In this document: positions 52,154 to 62,629 of the stretch, in pieces
Layout of the letters: each line of letters starts with the position of its first letter
Numbering within the stretch: the stretch's first letter is position 1
From: Rathayibacter rathayi
Lineage (GTDB): Bacteria; Actinomycetota; Actinomycetes; Actinomycetales; Microbacteriaceae
DNA length: 64,000 nt
Assembly: GCF_004011095.1 (NCBI RefSeq)
Contig: NZ_CP028129.1
Coordinates: forward strand, 930,001 to 994,000
Reading direction: 5' to 3'
The notes under the pieces: model-generated
Told to the model about the DNA's origin: nothing
The model's input: the letters and a program-made list of their open reading frames with translations, nothing else
Databases searched by the model: none
Translations under genes and position numbers: made by a program

Positions 52154-52710
52154 GCGCTACCGCCGTCATCGACCCCGTCGTCATCGACACCGCTCGTCGG
52201 GCACGCCCCGAGGAGCGGACGCGAACCCCGCGGATCGAAGCCGTCCCGTCGAGCCGGACGCAGTCGCGTCCCAAGCTCGTCTACGGGATCGTCGCCGTCG
52301 CCGGTCTGTTCGCGATCATCGTGGTGCAGCTCCTGGTGAGCGTCGGACTCTCACAGGGGGCCTACCAGATCTCGGCGCTGCAGACCGAGCAGAAGTCGCT
52401 CACTCGCAGCAACGCCGAGAAGCAGGACGCGGTTGACACGCTGAGTTCGCCGCAGAACCTCGCCACAGCGGCGCAGGGCCTGGGCATGGTCGCGAACACC
52501 GCGCCCGTCTACCTTCGCCTCTCCGACGGCGCCGTGTTGGGCGATCCGTCCTCGGCCGCCTCGAGCGAGGTCGCGGGGACCGCCGCGACGCCGCTGGTGC
52601 CCAACGCTCTCGTCCCGGCTCGTCAGCCGGGCGTGAGCGCGTCCTCCCCGGCTGTCGACGGCGCGGCCGTACCGTTGCAGGGCGAGCTGCCCGCCCCCAT
52701 CACCCACTGA
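52150..52710 (+). CDS. ftsL: FtsL-like septum protein
   Basis: A 186-residue bitopic membrane protein in the position of ftsL. Residues 1-41 are cytoplasmic and basic, residues 42-66 form the helix ([26 protein letters not shown]), and a short coiled coil follows ([25 protein letters not shown]) as in FtsL/DivIC. A Ser/Ala/Pro-rich tail ends the protein. FtsL works with FtsI and FtsW in septal wall synthesis. Sequence conservation is low in this family, so the call rests on topology and place. Its stop codon lies in the first unit of a 16-bp repeat array. Confidence 0.82.
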   Translation: MSATAVIDPVVIDTARRARPEERTRTPRIEAVPSSRTQSRPKLVYGIVAVAGLFAIIVVQLLVSVGLSQGAYQISALQTEQKSLTRSNAEKQDAVDTLSSPQNLATAAQGLGMVANTAPVYLRLSDGAVLGDPSSAASSEVAGTAATPLVPNALVPARQPGVSASSPAVDGAAVPLQGELPAPITH

Positions 52711-52785
52711 CGCTGCCCGCGCTGACGCAGACCCGCGCTGACGCAGACCCGCCCTGACGCAGACCCGCCCTGACGCACAGAAGGA
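52707..52785. repeat. five 15-16 bp tandem repeats between ftsL and ftsI
   Basis: CTGACGCAGACCCGCG-type units start at 52707 (15 bp, with the ftsL stop codon TGA inside), 52722, 52738, 52754 and 52770. They fill most of the 85-base gap before the ftsI start, inside the dcw operon. Confidence 0.9.
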
Positions 52786-52795
52786 CACCGCCGCA

Positions 52796-54568
52796 GTGAG
52801 ACACCCCCGCTCGAGCAGACGCCGCACGGCCGTCACGTTCGTCATCATCGTCGCCGTCGTCGGACTCTTTATCGGCAAGCTGGTGGACATCCAAGTCGTG
52901 CGGGCCAACGAGCTCACCGAGGCGGCGGCCCAAAATCAGTCGAACAGCGTCGTCACCTACGGTCAGCGCGGTCCGATCGTGGACCGCTCAGGAACAGTGC
53001 TCGCCGACACCACGACGCGCTACCGACTGACAACCTCGCCGAAGAACGTCGCCGAGTTCCCGCGCGAGCTGGGGGGCGACCAGAAGGTCATGGTCAGCGT
53101 CCAGCAGGCCGCCTCTGAGATCGGCGCCGTCATCGGCCAGCCCATCGAGCAGATCACCGGAGCGGTCGACGCGGCACTCGCGAAGGACGCGAAGGCCAAC
53201 TATCTGGTCCTCGCCGAGGGGCTCGATCTGGAGGCGTACCAGAAGCTCGTCGCGCTCGACATCCCGTGGACCTACTTCGAGACGCAGCAGGGCCGCAACT
53301 ACCCCAATGGCGCGGTGGCCGGCAACCTCGTCGGCTATGTCGGAGCGGACGGAGCCGCCCAGGAGGGCATGGAGTACGCCGAGAACACCTGCCTTGCCGG
53401 GCAGAACGGCTCCGAGAGCTACGAGCGCAGTGCCGACTACGTCCGGATTCCCGGCAGCACCGTCTCGGAGACCCCGGCCGTGGACGGCGGGACGCTGACA
53501 CTCACCATCGATTCGGATCTCCAGTACTACTCACAGCAGGTCCTCTCGCAGCGGGTCGCCGAGGTCGGCGGGAGTTACGGAATCGTCGTGGTGCAGGAGG
53601 TGAAGACCGGCAAGCTGCTCACCGTCGCCGAGACCCCGACCGTCGACCCGAACAACGTCGAGGCGAGCGCCTCGGCCGACCGCAGCTCGCGCGCCTTCCG
53701 AGCGCCGTTCGAGCCGGGCTCCACGTTCAAGCCGATGACGGCCGCGATGCTCATCGACCAGGACCAGGCGGGCCCGACGACGCACGTCGTCGTCCCGGAT
53801 GCCTTCGAGAAGGACGGCGCGTCGTTCAGCGATGACTTCTCGCACACGCCGACGAACTACACGCTGACGGGCATCCTCAAGGACTCCTCCAACGTCGGCA
53901 TCTCCATGCTCGGCTCCCGCCTGTCGGCCCAGACGCGGTACGACTACCTGCAGAAGTTCGGCCTGGGTGCACCCACCACCAGCGGCTTCCCCGGCGAGGA
54001 GGGTGGCCTGCTCGCCGATTACCAGGACTGGGACAACCAGACGAACTACACCACGATGTTCGGCCAGGGCGTCTCCGCGACCGCCGTGCAGGTCGCGAGC
54101 ATCTACCAGACGCTCGGCAACGGCGGAGTCCGGCTCCCGTCGCAGTTGATCGGCGGTTGCACCACGGCCGAGGGCTCCGTGGTGGACGTGCCCGACGCGA
54201 CGGGGACCCAGGTGGTCTCGAGTTCGGCGGCCAAGCAGGTCGTGGACATGCTGCAGACCCATTACAACGAGGGCTGGCTGGCGAAGGACATCCACATCGA
54301 CGGCTACAACATCGCCACCAAGACCGGCACCGCTCAGCAGCCGGACGGCAAGGGCGGCTACTCCAAGAGCTACACCGTCTCGCTCGCCGGACTCGCTCCG
54401 GCGGAGGACCCGGAGTACGTCGTGACGGTCACCATCGCCAATCCGGTTAAGATGAATACGTCCCAAGCGACGGCTCCGGTATTCCAGCAGGTCATGACGC
54501 AGGTGCTCAAGACCAACCGGGTGGAACCGTCCACAGTTCCTCCCGTCGAGTACCCGACGACGTGGTGA
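52796..54568 (+). CDS. ftsI: septal penicillin-binding protein FtsI
   Basis: A 590-residue class B transpeptidase for the division septum. A membrane helix (about 11-31) is followed by the dimerisation domain (RGPIVDRSGTVLAD) and the penicillin-binding domain with its three motifs: STFK at 309-312, SSN at 364-366 and KTGT at 509-512. It cross-links peptidoglycan with FtsW in the divisome. GTG is the start, with AAGGA about ten bases upstream. The gene follows ftsL across a repeat array. The C-terminal PVEYPTTW is typical of actinobacteria. Confidence 0.95.
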   Translation: MRHPRSSRRRTAVTFVIIVAVVGLFIGKLVDIQVVRANELTEAAAQNQSNSVVTYGQRGPIVDRSGTVLADTTTRYRLTTSPKNVAEFPRELGGDQKVMVSVQQAASEIGAVIGQPIEQITGAVDAALAKDAKANYLVLAEGLDLEAYQKLVALDIPWTYFETQQGRNYPNGAVAGNLVGYVGADGAAQEGMEYAENTCLAGQNGSESYERSADYVRIPGSTVSETPAVDGGTLTLTIDSDLQYYSQQVLSQRVAEVGGSYGIVVVQEVKTGKLLTVAETPTVDPNNVEASASADRSSRAFRAPFEPGSTFKPMTAAMLIDQDQAGPTTHVVVPDAFEKDGASFSDDFSHTPTNYTLTGILKDSSNVGISMLGSRLSAQTRYDYLQKFGLGAPTTSGFPGEEGGLLADYQDWDNQTNYTTMFGQGVSATAVQVASIYQTLGNGGVRLPSQLIGGCTTAEGSVVDVPDATGTQVVSSSAAKQVVDMLQTHYNEGWLAKDIHIDGYNIATKTGTAQQPDGKGGYSKSYTVSLAGLAPAEDPEYVVTVTIANPVKMNTSQATAPVFQQVMTQVLKTNRVEPSTVPPVEYPTTW

Positions 54569-54618
54569 GCCCCGCCGGGACCGCGATTTACGCAGCAGAA
54601 CGAGAGAAAGAGCGGGCA

Positions 54619-56181
54619 GTGCACGACCCTCGCCCGCAGTCCTCCCTCCGCCCCGAACACCCCGTGCCCCGCAGCCTCTCCCAGCTCGTCACCGAGTTCT
54701 CGCTCGGGCCTGTCCGCGGCGCGGAGGGAGTCGAAGTGAGCGGGGTCACTCTCGACTCGAATCAGGTCGAATCCGGTGATCTCTATGTCGGTGTCGCGGG
54801 ACGGCATGCACATGGCGCGGCCTTCGCGTCGGCGGCCGCCGCGTCCGGCGCCGTGGCCGTACTCACCGATCCCGCAGGCGCGGAGCTCGCCGCCGACAGC
54901 GGCCTGCCCGTCCTGGTGACCCCCGATCCGCGCGCGGCGCTGGGCGATGTTGCCGCGTGGATCCACCGCACTCGCGAGGACGTACCGACGCTCTTTGCCG
55001 TGACGGGCACGAACGGCAAGACGAGCGCCGTTTACCTCCTCGACGCCCTGCTGCGTCGGCTCGGCGTCGTCTCGGGGCTCAGCTCCACGGCCGAGCGCCG
55101 CATCGGCGACGTCGCGGTCGTCAGCTCGCTGACCACTCCCGAGGCGAGCGAGTTGCACGGCCTGCTGGCCAGGATGCGCGAGTCCGCTGTCCGAGCGGTC
55201 TCGATCGAGGTCTCGGCGCAGGCGCTCAGTCGGCATCGGATCGACGGCCTCGTCTTCGACGTTGTCGGCTTCACCAACCTCAGCCACGACCACCTCGACG
55301 ACTACTCCGACATGCGCGAGTACTTCGAGGCCAAGGCCGACCTGTTCGAGCCGGAGCGGGCGCGACGCGGTGTCGTCACCGTGGACAGCGCGTGGGGTCG
55401 CGAGCTCGCAGAGCGCAGTCGCATCCCCGTCGCAACCCTTGCCAGCTCGCCGGTCGTCGGAGTCGCCCCCACCACCCCCGCCGACTGGGCGATGACCGTC
55501 GTCGAGGCGACTGCCGACAGCACCACGTTCCGCCTCGACGGGCCCGAGAACCGCTCCGTCGTCGTCACCGTCTCGCTGATTGGCTGGTACATGGCGGCGA
55601 ACGCGGCCCTCGCGATCGTCATGCTGGTGGAGTCGGGCTTCGACCTAGACGCCATCGCGCACGCGCTGGAGGACAGCCGGCTCGACGTCTACATCCCCGG
55701 CCGCGCCGAGCTGATCTCGGGCGTGCGCGGGCCGCGCGTCTACGTCGACTACGGGCACACTCCGGATGCGTTCCAGAACGCGCTTGAGGCGCTGCGGACC
55801 ATCACGCCCGGCCGCCTGTTCATGGTGTTCGGTGCCGACGGCGACCGCGACACCACCAAGCGCAGTGAGATGGGGGCCATCGCCGCGCGCCTGGCCGATG
55901 TCGTGATCGTCACCGACTTCCACCCGCGCTGGGAGGATCCGGTCGCCATCCGCGCCGCGCTCCTCCGCGGCGCCCGGGCCGCCGCGCCCGACCGGGAGAT
56001 CCACGAGATCGCCGACCCGCGCGCGGCCGTGCGCACCGCGGTCGCCCTCTCGCGCGAAGGGGACTCGATCCTCTACGCCGGGCCCGGCCACGAGGACCAC
56101 CAGGAGATCGCAGGAGTGCACATGCCGTATTCGGCGAGAGACGACGTCCGTGACGCGCTGCGCGAGGCGGGCTGGCTGTAG
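54619..56181 (+). CDS. murE: UDP-MurNAc-tripeptide synthetase MurE
   Basis: A 520-residue Mur ligase that adds the diamino acid to UDP-MurNAc-L-Ala-D-Glu. The ATP loop is TGTNGKTS (about 129-136), with the carbamylated lysine region EAKADLFEPER and GADGDRDTTKRSEMG near the end. The specificity loop reads TDFHPRWEDP (D433 to R437) where meso-DAP enzymes have DNPR, so another diamino acid (diaminobutyrate, ornithine or lysine) is likely. Start is uncertain: GTG at 54619 gives the usual N-terminus, GTG at 54562 adds 19 residues. MurF follows directly. Confidence 0.93.
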   Translation: MHDPRPQSSLRPEHPVPRSLSQLVTEFSLGPVRGAEGVEVSGVTLDSNQVESGDLYVGVAGRHAHGAAFASAAAASGAVAVLTDPAGAELAADSGLPVLVTPDPRAALGDVAAWIHRTREDVPTLFAVTGTNGKTSAVYLLDALLRRLGVVSGLSSTAERRIGDVAVVSSLTTPEASELHGLLARMRESAVRAVSIEVSAQALSRHRIDGLVFDVVGFTNLSHDHLDDYSDMREYFEAKADLFEPERARRGVVTVDSAWGRELAERSRIPVATLASSPVVGVAPTTPADWAMTVVEATADSTTFRLDGPENRSVVVTVSLIGWYMAANAALAIVMLVESGFDLDAIAHALEDSRLDVYIPGRAELISGVRGPRVYVDYGHTPDAFQNALEALRTITPGRLFMVFGADGDRDTTKRSEMGAIAARLADVVIVTDFHPRWEDPVAIRAALLRGARAAAPDREIHEIADPRAAVRTAVALSREGDSILYAGPGHEDHQEIAGVHMPYSARDDVRDALREAGWL

Positions 56182-57606
56182 ATGATTGCCCTCACCCTCA
56201 CCGAGATCGCCGCGGCCGTCTCCGGCCGCCTCCACCTGGCCGGCTCGTCCGCTACGGCCGCCACCGTCGTGGACGGAGCGACCGAGACCGACTCCCGCGA
56301 GATCGCGCCCGGCGGAATCTTCGTCGCCAAGCGCGGCGAGCACACCGACGGCCACCTCTTCGCGCCTGCCGCGCTCGAGCGCGGGGCTGCGCTGCTGATC
56401 GTCGAGCGGCCGCTCGACCTCAACGTGCCGCAGGTCCTCGTCGACGACTCGGTCGAGGCGCTCGGCGCCCTCGCGACCGAGGTCATCCGACGTGTCCACG
56501 CGAAAGGCGGGCTCACCGTTATCGGCGTCACCGGCTCGAACGGCAAGACGACGACCAAGAACCTCCTGCGCACGATCCTCGAGCGCGTCGGCGAGACGGT
56601 CGCGCCGCGCGGCTCCTTCAACAACGAGGTCGGCGCGCCGATCACGATGCTCCGGGTCTCGGACTCGACGCGCTTCCTCGTCGCCGAGATGGGGGCGAGC
56701 GCGATCGGCGAGATCCGCCGCCTCGTCCACATGGCGAAGCCGGACGTCGGCGTCGTCCTCGCGGTGGGCCTCGCTCACGCGGGCGGGTTCGGCGGGATCG
56801 AGCGCACGCTCGAGGCCAAGACCGAGATGGTCGCCGACCTCACCGCCGACGACATTGCCGTGCTCAACGCCGACGACGGCCGCGTCGCCTCGATGGCGTC
56901 CCGCACTGCCGCTCGCGTCCTCTGGTTCGGTCGCGGTGAGAGCGCCGACGTCCGCGCCGTCGACATCGAGGCGACCGAGGACGGCACCCGCTTCACGATC
57001 GAGGTTGCTGCGGGGGAGGGCCGGGAGGCCGCCCGTGCCGAGCTGCTGCTGCGCGTCCTCGGGGAGCACCATGTGATGAACGCCCTTGCGGCGACGGCCG
57101 CGGCGCTCTGCGTCGGAGTGGCACTGCCCGCGATCGTGGACGCGCTCGCCACCGTCACTCTCGCCGAGCGCGGCCGGATGGAGGTCCTCGGCGGCGAGGA
57201 CGTCCGCGTCATCAACGACGCCTACAACGCCAGCCCCGACTCCACCGCCGCCGCCCTGCGCACGCTCGCCCAGATCGCGAAGCCCCAGGGGCGCACGGTC
57301 GCGGTCCTGGGCGAGATGAGCGAGCTCGGCGAGTGGGCCGACGAGGAGCACGACCGCGTCGGCCTGCTGGCGGTGCGCCTGAACATCGCCCAGATCGTGG
57401 TGGTGGGTCGCGGCGCCCGGCGCATCCACGTCGCGGCCGAGCGTGAGGGGTCCTGGAGCGGCGAGTCCGTCTTCGCCGAGACCCCGGACGAGGCATTCGC
57501 GTTCCTGGAGGAGTACCTGCGTCCGGGCGACACGGTGCTGGTCAAGTCCTCCAACTCCGCGGGGCTGCGCTTTCTCGCCGAGCGTCTCGGGGAGCGTCAC
57601 CGATGA
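56182..57606 (+). CDS. murF: UDP-MurNAc-tripeptide--D-Ala-D-Ala ligase MurF
   Basis: A 474-residue Mur ligase that adds D-alanyl-D-alanine, completing the pentapeptide stem. The ATP loop is [14 protein letters not shown] (about 114-127), with [26 protein letters not shown] and [20 protein letters not shown] typical of MurF. The ATG follows the MurE stop without a gap. The stop overlaps the mraY start by four bases. All Mur ligases here are close in size to their families, and no residue looks damaged. Confidence 0.95.
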   Translation: MIALTLTEIAAAVSGRLHLAGSSATAATVVDGATETDSREIAPGGIFVAKRGEHTDGHLFAPAALERGAALLIVERPLDLNVPQVLVDDSVEALGALATEVIRRVHAKGGLTVIGVTGSNGKTTTKNLLRTILERVGETVAPRGSFNNEVGAPITMLRVSDSTRFLVAEMGASAIGEIRRLVHMAKPDVGVVLAVGLAHAGGFGGIERTLEAKTEMVADLTADDIAVLNADDGRVASMASRTAARVLWFGRGESADVRAVDIEATEDGTRFTIEVAAGEGREAARAELLLRVLGEHHVMNALAATAAALCVGVALPAIVDALATVTLAERGRMEVLGGEDVRVINDAYNASPDSTAAALRTLAQIAKPQGRTVAVLGEMSELGEWADEEHDRVGLLAVRLNIAQIVVVGRGARRIHVAAEREGSWSGESVFAETPDEAFAFLEEYLRPGDTVLVKSSNSAGLRFLAERLGERHR

Positions 57607-58697
57607 GGGCACTCCTGCTGGCCGGTGCGCTCTCCGGAGCGTTCACGCTCCTGATGACGCCCCTGTTCATCCGACTCTTCCACCGCCTGCAGTGGGGCCA
57701 GTTCATCCGCGAGGACGGACCGAAATCGCACCACGTCAAGCACGGCACGGCGACGATGGGTGGCATCGTCATCATCATCGGCACCGTGGTCGGCTACTTC
57801 CTCGGAATGCTGTTCGGCAACCGGGCGATCGCCCCCTCCGCCCTGCTCGTGCTGTTCATGATGGTCGGACTCGGGCTCGTCGGCTTCGTCGACGACTTCC
57901 TCAAAACGCGCAATCAGCGCAGCCTCGGACTGGGCGGCTGGGCGAAGATCGCCGGTCAGGTGATCGTCGCGGCGGGCTTCGCCGTGATCGCCATCATGGT
58001 CCGCGACTCCAACGGGCTCACGCCCGCGTCCACCTCGATCTCGTTCATCCGCGACCTGCCGTTCGACTTCGCCTCCCTCGGGTGGATCGGTATCGGGCTG
58101 TTCGTGCTGTGGATCTGCATCATCGTCACCAGCACCTCGAACGGAGTGAACGTCGCCGACGGCCTCGACGGGCTCGCGACCGGGTCCTCGATCCTCGCGA
58201 TCGGCTCCTACGTCATCATCGGCTTCTGGCAGTCGAACCAGTGGTGCTTCGACCAGCACGTCACTTCCGAAGTCGTCGACAAGTGCTACCAGGTGAGCGA
58301 TCCGTTCGATCTGGCGATCATCGCGGCCGCGGTCTCCGGGGCCCTGGTGGGCTTTCTCTGGTGGAACACCTCGCCTGCGCAAATCTTCATGGGCGACACC
58401 GGATCCCTCGGCCTGGGCGGCGCGCTCGCGGCCCTCGCGATCCTCACCCGCACCGAGCTGCTCGTCATCCTCATCGGCGGCCTGTTCGTCATCGTGACCG
58501 GTTCGGTCATCCTCCAGCGGATCTACTTCAAGGTGACCCGGGGCAAGCGCATCTTCCTGATGAGCCCGCTCCACCACCACTTCGAGCTCAAGGGCTGGGC
58601 CGAGATCACCGTCGTGGTCCGCTTCTGGATCATCGCCGGCATCTTCGTCGCCGCCGGTGTCGGGCTCTTCTACCTGGAATGGCTCTCGCTGGCATGA
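57603..58697 (+). CDS. mraY: phospho-MurNAc-pentapeptide transferase MraY
   Basis: A 364-residue membrane enzyme with ten predicted helices that makes lipid I on undecaprenyl phosphate. Signatures are [39 protein letters not shown] (the DDF aspartates), [15 protein letters not shown] and the C-terminal [18 protein letters not shown] overlaps the murF stop and the gene ends over the murD start. It is in the usual place of the dcw cluster. Confidence 0.96.
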   Translation: MRALLLAGALSGAFTLLMTPLFIRLFHRLQWGQFIREDGPKSHHVKHGTATMGGIVIIIGTVVGYFLGMLFGNRAIAPSALLVLFMMVGLGLVGFVDDFLKTRNQRSLGLGGWAKIAGQVIVAAGFAVIAIMVRDSNGLTPASTSISFIRDLPFDFASLGWIGIGLFVLWICIIVTSTSNGVNVADGLDGLATGSSILAIGSYVIIGFWQSNQWCFDQHVTSEVVDKCYQVSDPFDLAIIAAAVSGALVGFLWWNTSPAQIFMGDTGSLGLGGALAALAILTRTELLVILIGGLFVIVTGSVILQRIYFKVTRGKRIFLMSPLHHHFELKGWAEITVVVRFWIIAGIFVAAGVGLFYLEWLSLA

Positions 58698-60229
58698 CCG
58701 ATTCCGCCCGTCCCGACTCCCTCCGCAGCTGGCACTCGAACTGGCGGGGCCTGCGGGTCGCTGTGCTGGGCCTGGGCGTCACCGGGTTCTCAGTCGCCGA
58801 CACGCTGACCGAACTCGGCTCCGAGGTGCTGGTGCTCGCCGACCGCGCCGACGAGGAGCGCGAGCGCTTGCTCGAGGTGATCGGCGCGCGCCTGCACCGG
58901 GCGGACAGCCTCGACTCGGTCCCCCAGGAGCTGCGCTCGTTCGCGCCGGAGCTGGTCGTGGTCTCGCCCGGCTTCCGGCCGACGCACCCGATCCTGGAGT
59001 GGGCGCGGGAGTCCGGGATCATCGTCTGGGGCGACGTCGAACTGGCCTGGCGGGTGCGCGACAAGATCGTCAGAGCCGACGGCACTCCGGCGGACTGGGT
59101 GGTCGTCACCGGGACCAACGGCAAGACCACGACGGTCCAGCTCACCGCAACGATGCTCGTGGCCGGCGGGCTCCGCGCCGCACCGTGCGGCAACATTGGC
59201 GTCCCCGTGCTCGACGCCGTTCGCGATCCGCAGGGCTTCGACGTCCTCGTCGTCGAGCTCTCGAGCTACCAGCTGCACTACCTGGGCGCGATCGAGCCGA
59301 TCGCGAGTACCTGCCTCAACATCGCCGAGGACCATCTGGACTGGCACGGTTGCTTCGAGGCGTATCGCGCCGCCAAGGGCAAGGTCTACGCCGGTACCCG
59401 CGTCGCCTGCGTCTACAACCGGGCGGATGCGGCGACCGAGCAGATGGTGCTCGACGCCGACGTGATCGAGGGCGCCCGCGCGATCGGCTTCGGCCTGGGC
59501 GTGCCCGGGCTCAGCGACTTCGGCATCGTCGACGGCATCCTCTGCGACCGCGCCTTCCTCGAGGACCGGCGCACCAGCGCGCTCGAGATCGCCACCATCG
59601 ACGAGCTCGCCGAGCGCCACCTCGCCGCTCCGCACATCGTGCAGAACGTGCTGGCGGCGGCCGCGCTCGCGCGGGCCTGCGGGATCGAGGTCACTGCGAT
59701 CCGCCGGGCGCTGGCGAGCTTCGAGCTCGACGAGCACCGCATTCAGGTGGTCGCCCAGGGTTCGGGAGTGACCTGGGTGAACGACTCCAAGGCCACGAAT
59801 CCGCACGCCGCCGACGCCTCGCTCCGCGCCTACCCCTCGGTCGTCTGGGTCGTCGGTGGGCTGCTCAAGGGCGTCGACGTGGACGCCCTGGTCGCCGCGC
59901 ACGTCGATCGGCTGCGGGGTGCCGTGGTGATCGGTGCCGATCGCTCGGCATTGCTCGGCGCGTTCGGGCGACACGCGCCCACCCTCCCGGTGCGCGAGGT
60001 CGTCCCGGACGACACTGGTGCCGTGATGCAGGCGGCCGTCGAGGCCGCCGCGGCGCTCGCCCGCTCGGGCGATGTCGTCCTGCTCGCACCCGCCGCAGCC
60101 TCGATGGACCAGTTCCGCGACTATGCGGCTCGGGGCCGCTCCTTCGCGGTCGCCGTGGCGACACACCTGGGAGGGGGAACCGATGACCGCTCCGACGACG
60201 AGCCGCCTCGCGGGCCGATCGCGCGCTGA
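58694..60229 (+). CDS. murD: UDP-MurNAc-L-alanine--D-glutamate ligase MurD
   Basis: A 511-residue ligase that adds D-glutamate. The N-terminal Rossmann part is [17 protein letters not shown], the ATP loop [12 protein letters not shown], with [37 protein letters not shown] and [17 protein letters not shown] following. It is somewhat longer than E. coli MurD (438) because of N- and C-terminal extensions, as usual in actinobacteria. The ATG overlaps the mraY stop. The last 47 bases overlap the ftsW gene in another frame. Confidence 0.95.
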   Translation: MTDSARPDSLRSWHSNWRGLRVAVLGLGVTGFSVADTLTELGSEVLVLADRADEERERLLEVIGARLHRADSLDSVPQELRSFAPELVVVSPGFRPTHPILEWARESGIIVWGDVELAWRVRDKIVRADGTPADWVVVTGTNGKTTTVQLTATMLVAGGLRAAPCGNIGVPVLDAVRDPQGFDVLVVELSSYQLHYLGAIEPIASTCLNIAEDHLDWHGCFEAYRAAKGKVYAGTRVACVYNRADAATEQMVLDADVIEGARAIGFGLGVPGLSDFGIVDGILCDRAFLEDRRTSALEIATIDELAERHLAAPHIVQNVLAAAALARACGIEVTAIRRALASFELDEHRIQVVAQGSGVTWVNDSKATNPHAADASLRAYPSVVWVVGGLLKGVDVDALVAAHVDRLRGAVVIGADRSALLGAFGRHAPTLPVREVVPDDTGAVMQAAVEAAAALARSGDVVLLAPAAASMDQFRDYAARGRSFAVAVATHLGGGTDDRSDDEPPRGPIAR

Positions 60230-61442
60230 GTCGCGTGGGAAGGACCGGGGCGGAGCCCGCTCCGCGCGAATCGTCCTCTCGAAGGTGTTCGCCTCCCACT
60301 CACCGAACTTCTACCTGCTCTTCGGCACCACGCTCTTCCTGGTGCTGTTCGGGCTGACGATGGTGCTCTCCTCCTCGTCGGTCACCTCCTACGTGTCGAG
60401 CGATGACTCGTTCGGCGGGTTCCTGCGCCAGGGCGGCTTCGCCCTGCTGGGCATCCCGATGATGCTGGTGGTCTCGCGACTGCCCATTGCCGTCTGGAAG
60501 CGGATCACGCCTGCCCTGCTCGTTACCGGCTGCATCCTGCAGGGTCTCGTGCTGTTCACGCCGCTCGGCGAATCCGTCGGCGGCAACCGCAACTGGATCC
60601 GGCTCGGCGCGTTCAGCGTGCAGCCGTCCGAGATCATTAAGCTCGCCCTCGCGCTCTGGCTGGGCCTTCTGCTCGCGCGCCGCTACCGCTCGGCGAAGGA
60701 CTGGAAGGACGCGCTCGTCCCGGTCCTCATCGTCGGAGGCTTCGCGATCGGCCTGGTCCTGGTCGGCGGCGACCTCGGGACGGTCGTCATCATGGCGGGC
60801 ATTGTCCTCGCCGCCCTCTTCTACGCGAATGTGCAGATGCGGGTGCTCGTGCCGATCGTTGTGGTGGGGGCGATCGGAGCGGTGCTGTTCGCCGTGTCGA
60901 GCGCCAACCGGGTTACCCGGATCATGTCCTTCCTCGGCGACTGCTCGAATGTCGAGGAGTACCAGAACTCGTGCTGGCAGCCCGTACACGGCACCTGGGC
61001 GATGGCCTCCGGCGGGATCTTCGGCGTGGGCCTGGGCAACTCCAAAGCCAAGTGGTCGTGGCTGCCCGCCGCCGACAACGACTACATCTTCGCGATCATC
61101 GGCGAAGAACTCGGTCTGATCGGCGCGATCGTCGTTCTGGCCCTGTTCGTCGTGCTTGCGGTTGCGTTCTTCCGCGTCATTCACGCCTCCACCGACCCGT
61201 TCGTTCGCATTAGCACTGGCGCGATCATGGTCTGGCTGATCGGCCAGGCCTTCGTCAACATCGGCGTGGTGCTCGGGGTGCTCCCCGTGCTGGGGGTCCC
61301 TCTGCCGCTGATCTCTTCCGGAGGCACCGCCCTGCTCAGCTCGCTCCTCGCCATCGGCGTCGTCCTCTCCTTCGCTCGCACGCAGACCGCGCCGCTGCCC
61401 GGCGCCGGAGTCCTGCGCCGCACAAAGGCGGCGGCGGAATGA
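60183..61442 (+). CDS. ftsW: septal peptidoglycan polymerase FtsW
   Basis: A 419-residue SEDS glycosyltransferase that polymerises septal glycan with FtsI. A 40-residue basic cytoplasmic N-terminus precedes ten helices. Motifs are GGNRNWIRLGAFSVQPSEIIKLALALW, GDLGTVVIM, GLGNSKAKWSWLPAADNDYIFAIIGEELG and LPLISSGGTALLSSLLAIG. The ATG at 60183 has GGAGGGGG upstream and lies within the end of murD. The stop overlaps the murG start by four bases. Confidence 0.95.
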   Translation: MTAPTTSRLAGRSRAESRGKDRGGARSARIVLSKVFASHSPNFYLLFGTTLFLVLFGLTMVLSSSSVTSYVSSDDSFGGFLRQGGFALLGIPMMLVVSRLPIAVWKRITPALLVTGCILQGLVLFTPLGESVGGNRNWIRLGAFSVQPSEIIKLALALWLGLLLARRYRSAKDWKDALVPVLIVGGFAIGLVLVGGDLGTVVIMAGIVLAALFYANVQMRVLVPIVVVGAIGAVLFAVSSANRVTRIMSFLGDCSNVEEYQNSCWQPVHGTWAMASGGIFGVGLGNSKAKWSWLPAADNDYIFAIIGEELGLIGAIVVLALFVVLAVAFFRVIHASTDPFVRISTGAIMVWLIGQAFVNIGVVLGVLPVLGVPLPLISSGGTALLSSLLAIGVVLSFARTQTAPLPGAGVLRRTKAAAE

Positions 61443-62518
61443 CGCGCTACCTGCTCGCCGGCGGCGGCACAGCCGGCCATGTGAATCCGCTGCTCGCGAC
61501 CGCCGACGAGATCCGCTCGCGGAACCCGAATGACGAGGTGGTGGTGCTGGGCACCGCCGAGGGACTGGAGGCGCGCCTGGTCCCGCTGCGCGGCTACGAG
61601 CTTTCGGTGATCCCGCGCCTGCCGTTCCCGCGGCGGCCGAACGCAGCGGCGCTGCGCTTTCCGGGCGCCTTCCGCGCCACCGTCGCCGGGATCGTCCGGA
61701 CGATCCGGGAACGGCGGATCGACGCGGTCGTCGGTTTCGGTGGGTATGCCGCAGCTCCCGCTTACCTCGCCGCCCGTCGCGCCGGCGTCCCCTTCACTGT
61801 GCACGAGGCGAACGCACGCCCCGGGCTGGCCAACCGCCTCGGCGCCCGCGCGACGCGCTCCGTCGGGGTCGCCTTCGAGGGCACCTCGCTGCCGCACGCG
61901 CAGCTGGTCGGGATGCCGTTGCGCCGCGAGATCGCGCAGCTGGACCGCGCCGCCCGTCGTGACGAGGCGATGGCCGCGCTGGGTCTGGATCCAACGCGGC
62001 CGACCCTCCTGGTCACCGGCGGCTCCCTCGGCGCCCGACGAATCAACGCGACCGTGTATGCCGCTGCCCCCGCCCTGCTCGCCACCGGCTTCCAGATCCT
62101 GCACATCACCGGCGGCCGCGCGGAAATCACTGATCCGGGTCTCGCCGGCTACCACCTCCTCTCCTACTGCGACCGGATGGACCTCGCGCTCTCGGCCGCG
62201 GACGTCGCCGTCTCCCGTGCCGGCGCGGCGACGGTCAGTGAGCTGACCGCGCTGGGCCTGCCCGCGGTCTACGTCCCGTACCCGGTCGGCAATGGCGAGC
62301 AGCGCTTCAACGCGCGCGGCGTGGTCGATGCTCGGGGAGCCGTCCTCGTCGAGGACGCGGCTTTTCTCCCCGGCTGGGTCGAGCGCGAGCTCGTCCCGCT
62401 GCTGGGCGACGCCGCGCGCCGCGACGAGATGGCGCGCAGGGCCGCTCGCATCGGCGTCCGCGACGGCTCCGGGAGGCTCGTGGACCTGATCGAGTCGAGT
62501 CTTACCGCGCCGCGATGA
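61439..62518 (+). CDS. murG: undecaprenyl-PP-MurNAc-pentapeptide GlcNAc transferase MurG
   Basis: A 359-residue glycosyltransferase that turns lipid I into lipid II at the inner face of the membrane. The N-terminal glycine loop is LLAGGGTAGHVNPLLATADE, and the UDP-GlcNAc part has VTGGSLGARRINATV, SRAGAATVSELTALGLPAVYVPYP and NGEQRFNARGVVDARGA. Length is normal. Start by ATG overlapping the ftsW stop. It is followed after 111 bases by murC, which has its own TACACT element. Confidence 0.95.
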   Translation: MTRYLLAGGGTAGHVNPLLATADEIRSRNPNDEVVVLGTAEGLEARLVPLRGYELSVIPRLPFPRRPNAAALRFPGAFRATVAGIVRTIRERRIDAVVGFGGYAAAPAYLAARRAGVPFTVHEANARPGLANRLGARATRSVGVAFEGTSLPHAQLVGMPLRREIAQLDRAARRDEAMAALGLDPTRPTLLVTGGSLGARRINATVYAAAPALLATGFQILHITGGRAEITDPGLAGYHLLSYCDRMDLALSAADVAVSRAGAATVSELTALGLPAVYVPYPVGNGEQRFNARGVVDARGAVLVEDAAFLPGWVERELVPLLGDAARRDEMARRAARIGVRDGSGRLVDLIESSLTAPR

Positions 62519-62560
62519 GTTCGCTCAGCGCGGCTCGGGAGCGCACTCCCGCCCACCGCC

Positions 62561-62566
62561 TACACT
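62561..62566 (+). promoter_or_regulatory. -10 hexamer TACACT upstream of murC
   Basis: TACACT lies in the 111-base gap between murG and murC, 63 bases before the GTG. It suggests an internal promoter of the cluster serving murC and the following genes. Confidence 0.45.
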
Positions 62567-62629
62567 GATCCGGCGCACCGAGCAAGGCCCCCGTCCGTCC
62601 GCCCCGTCCCACCCGAAAGCGAGAGCACC

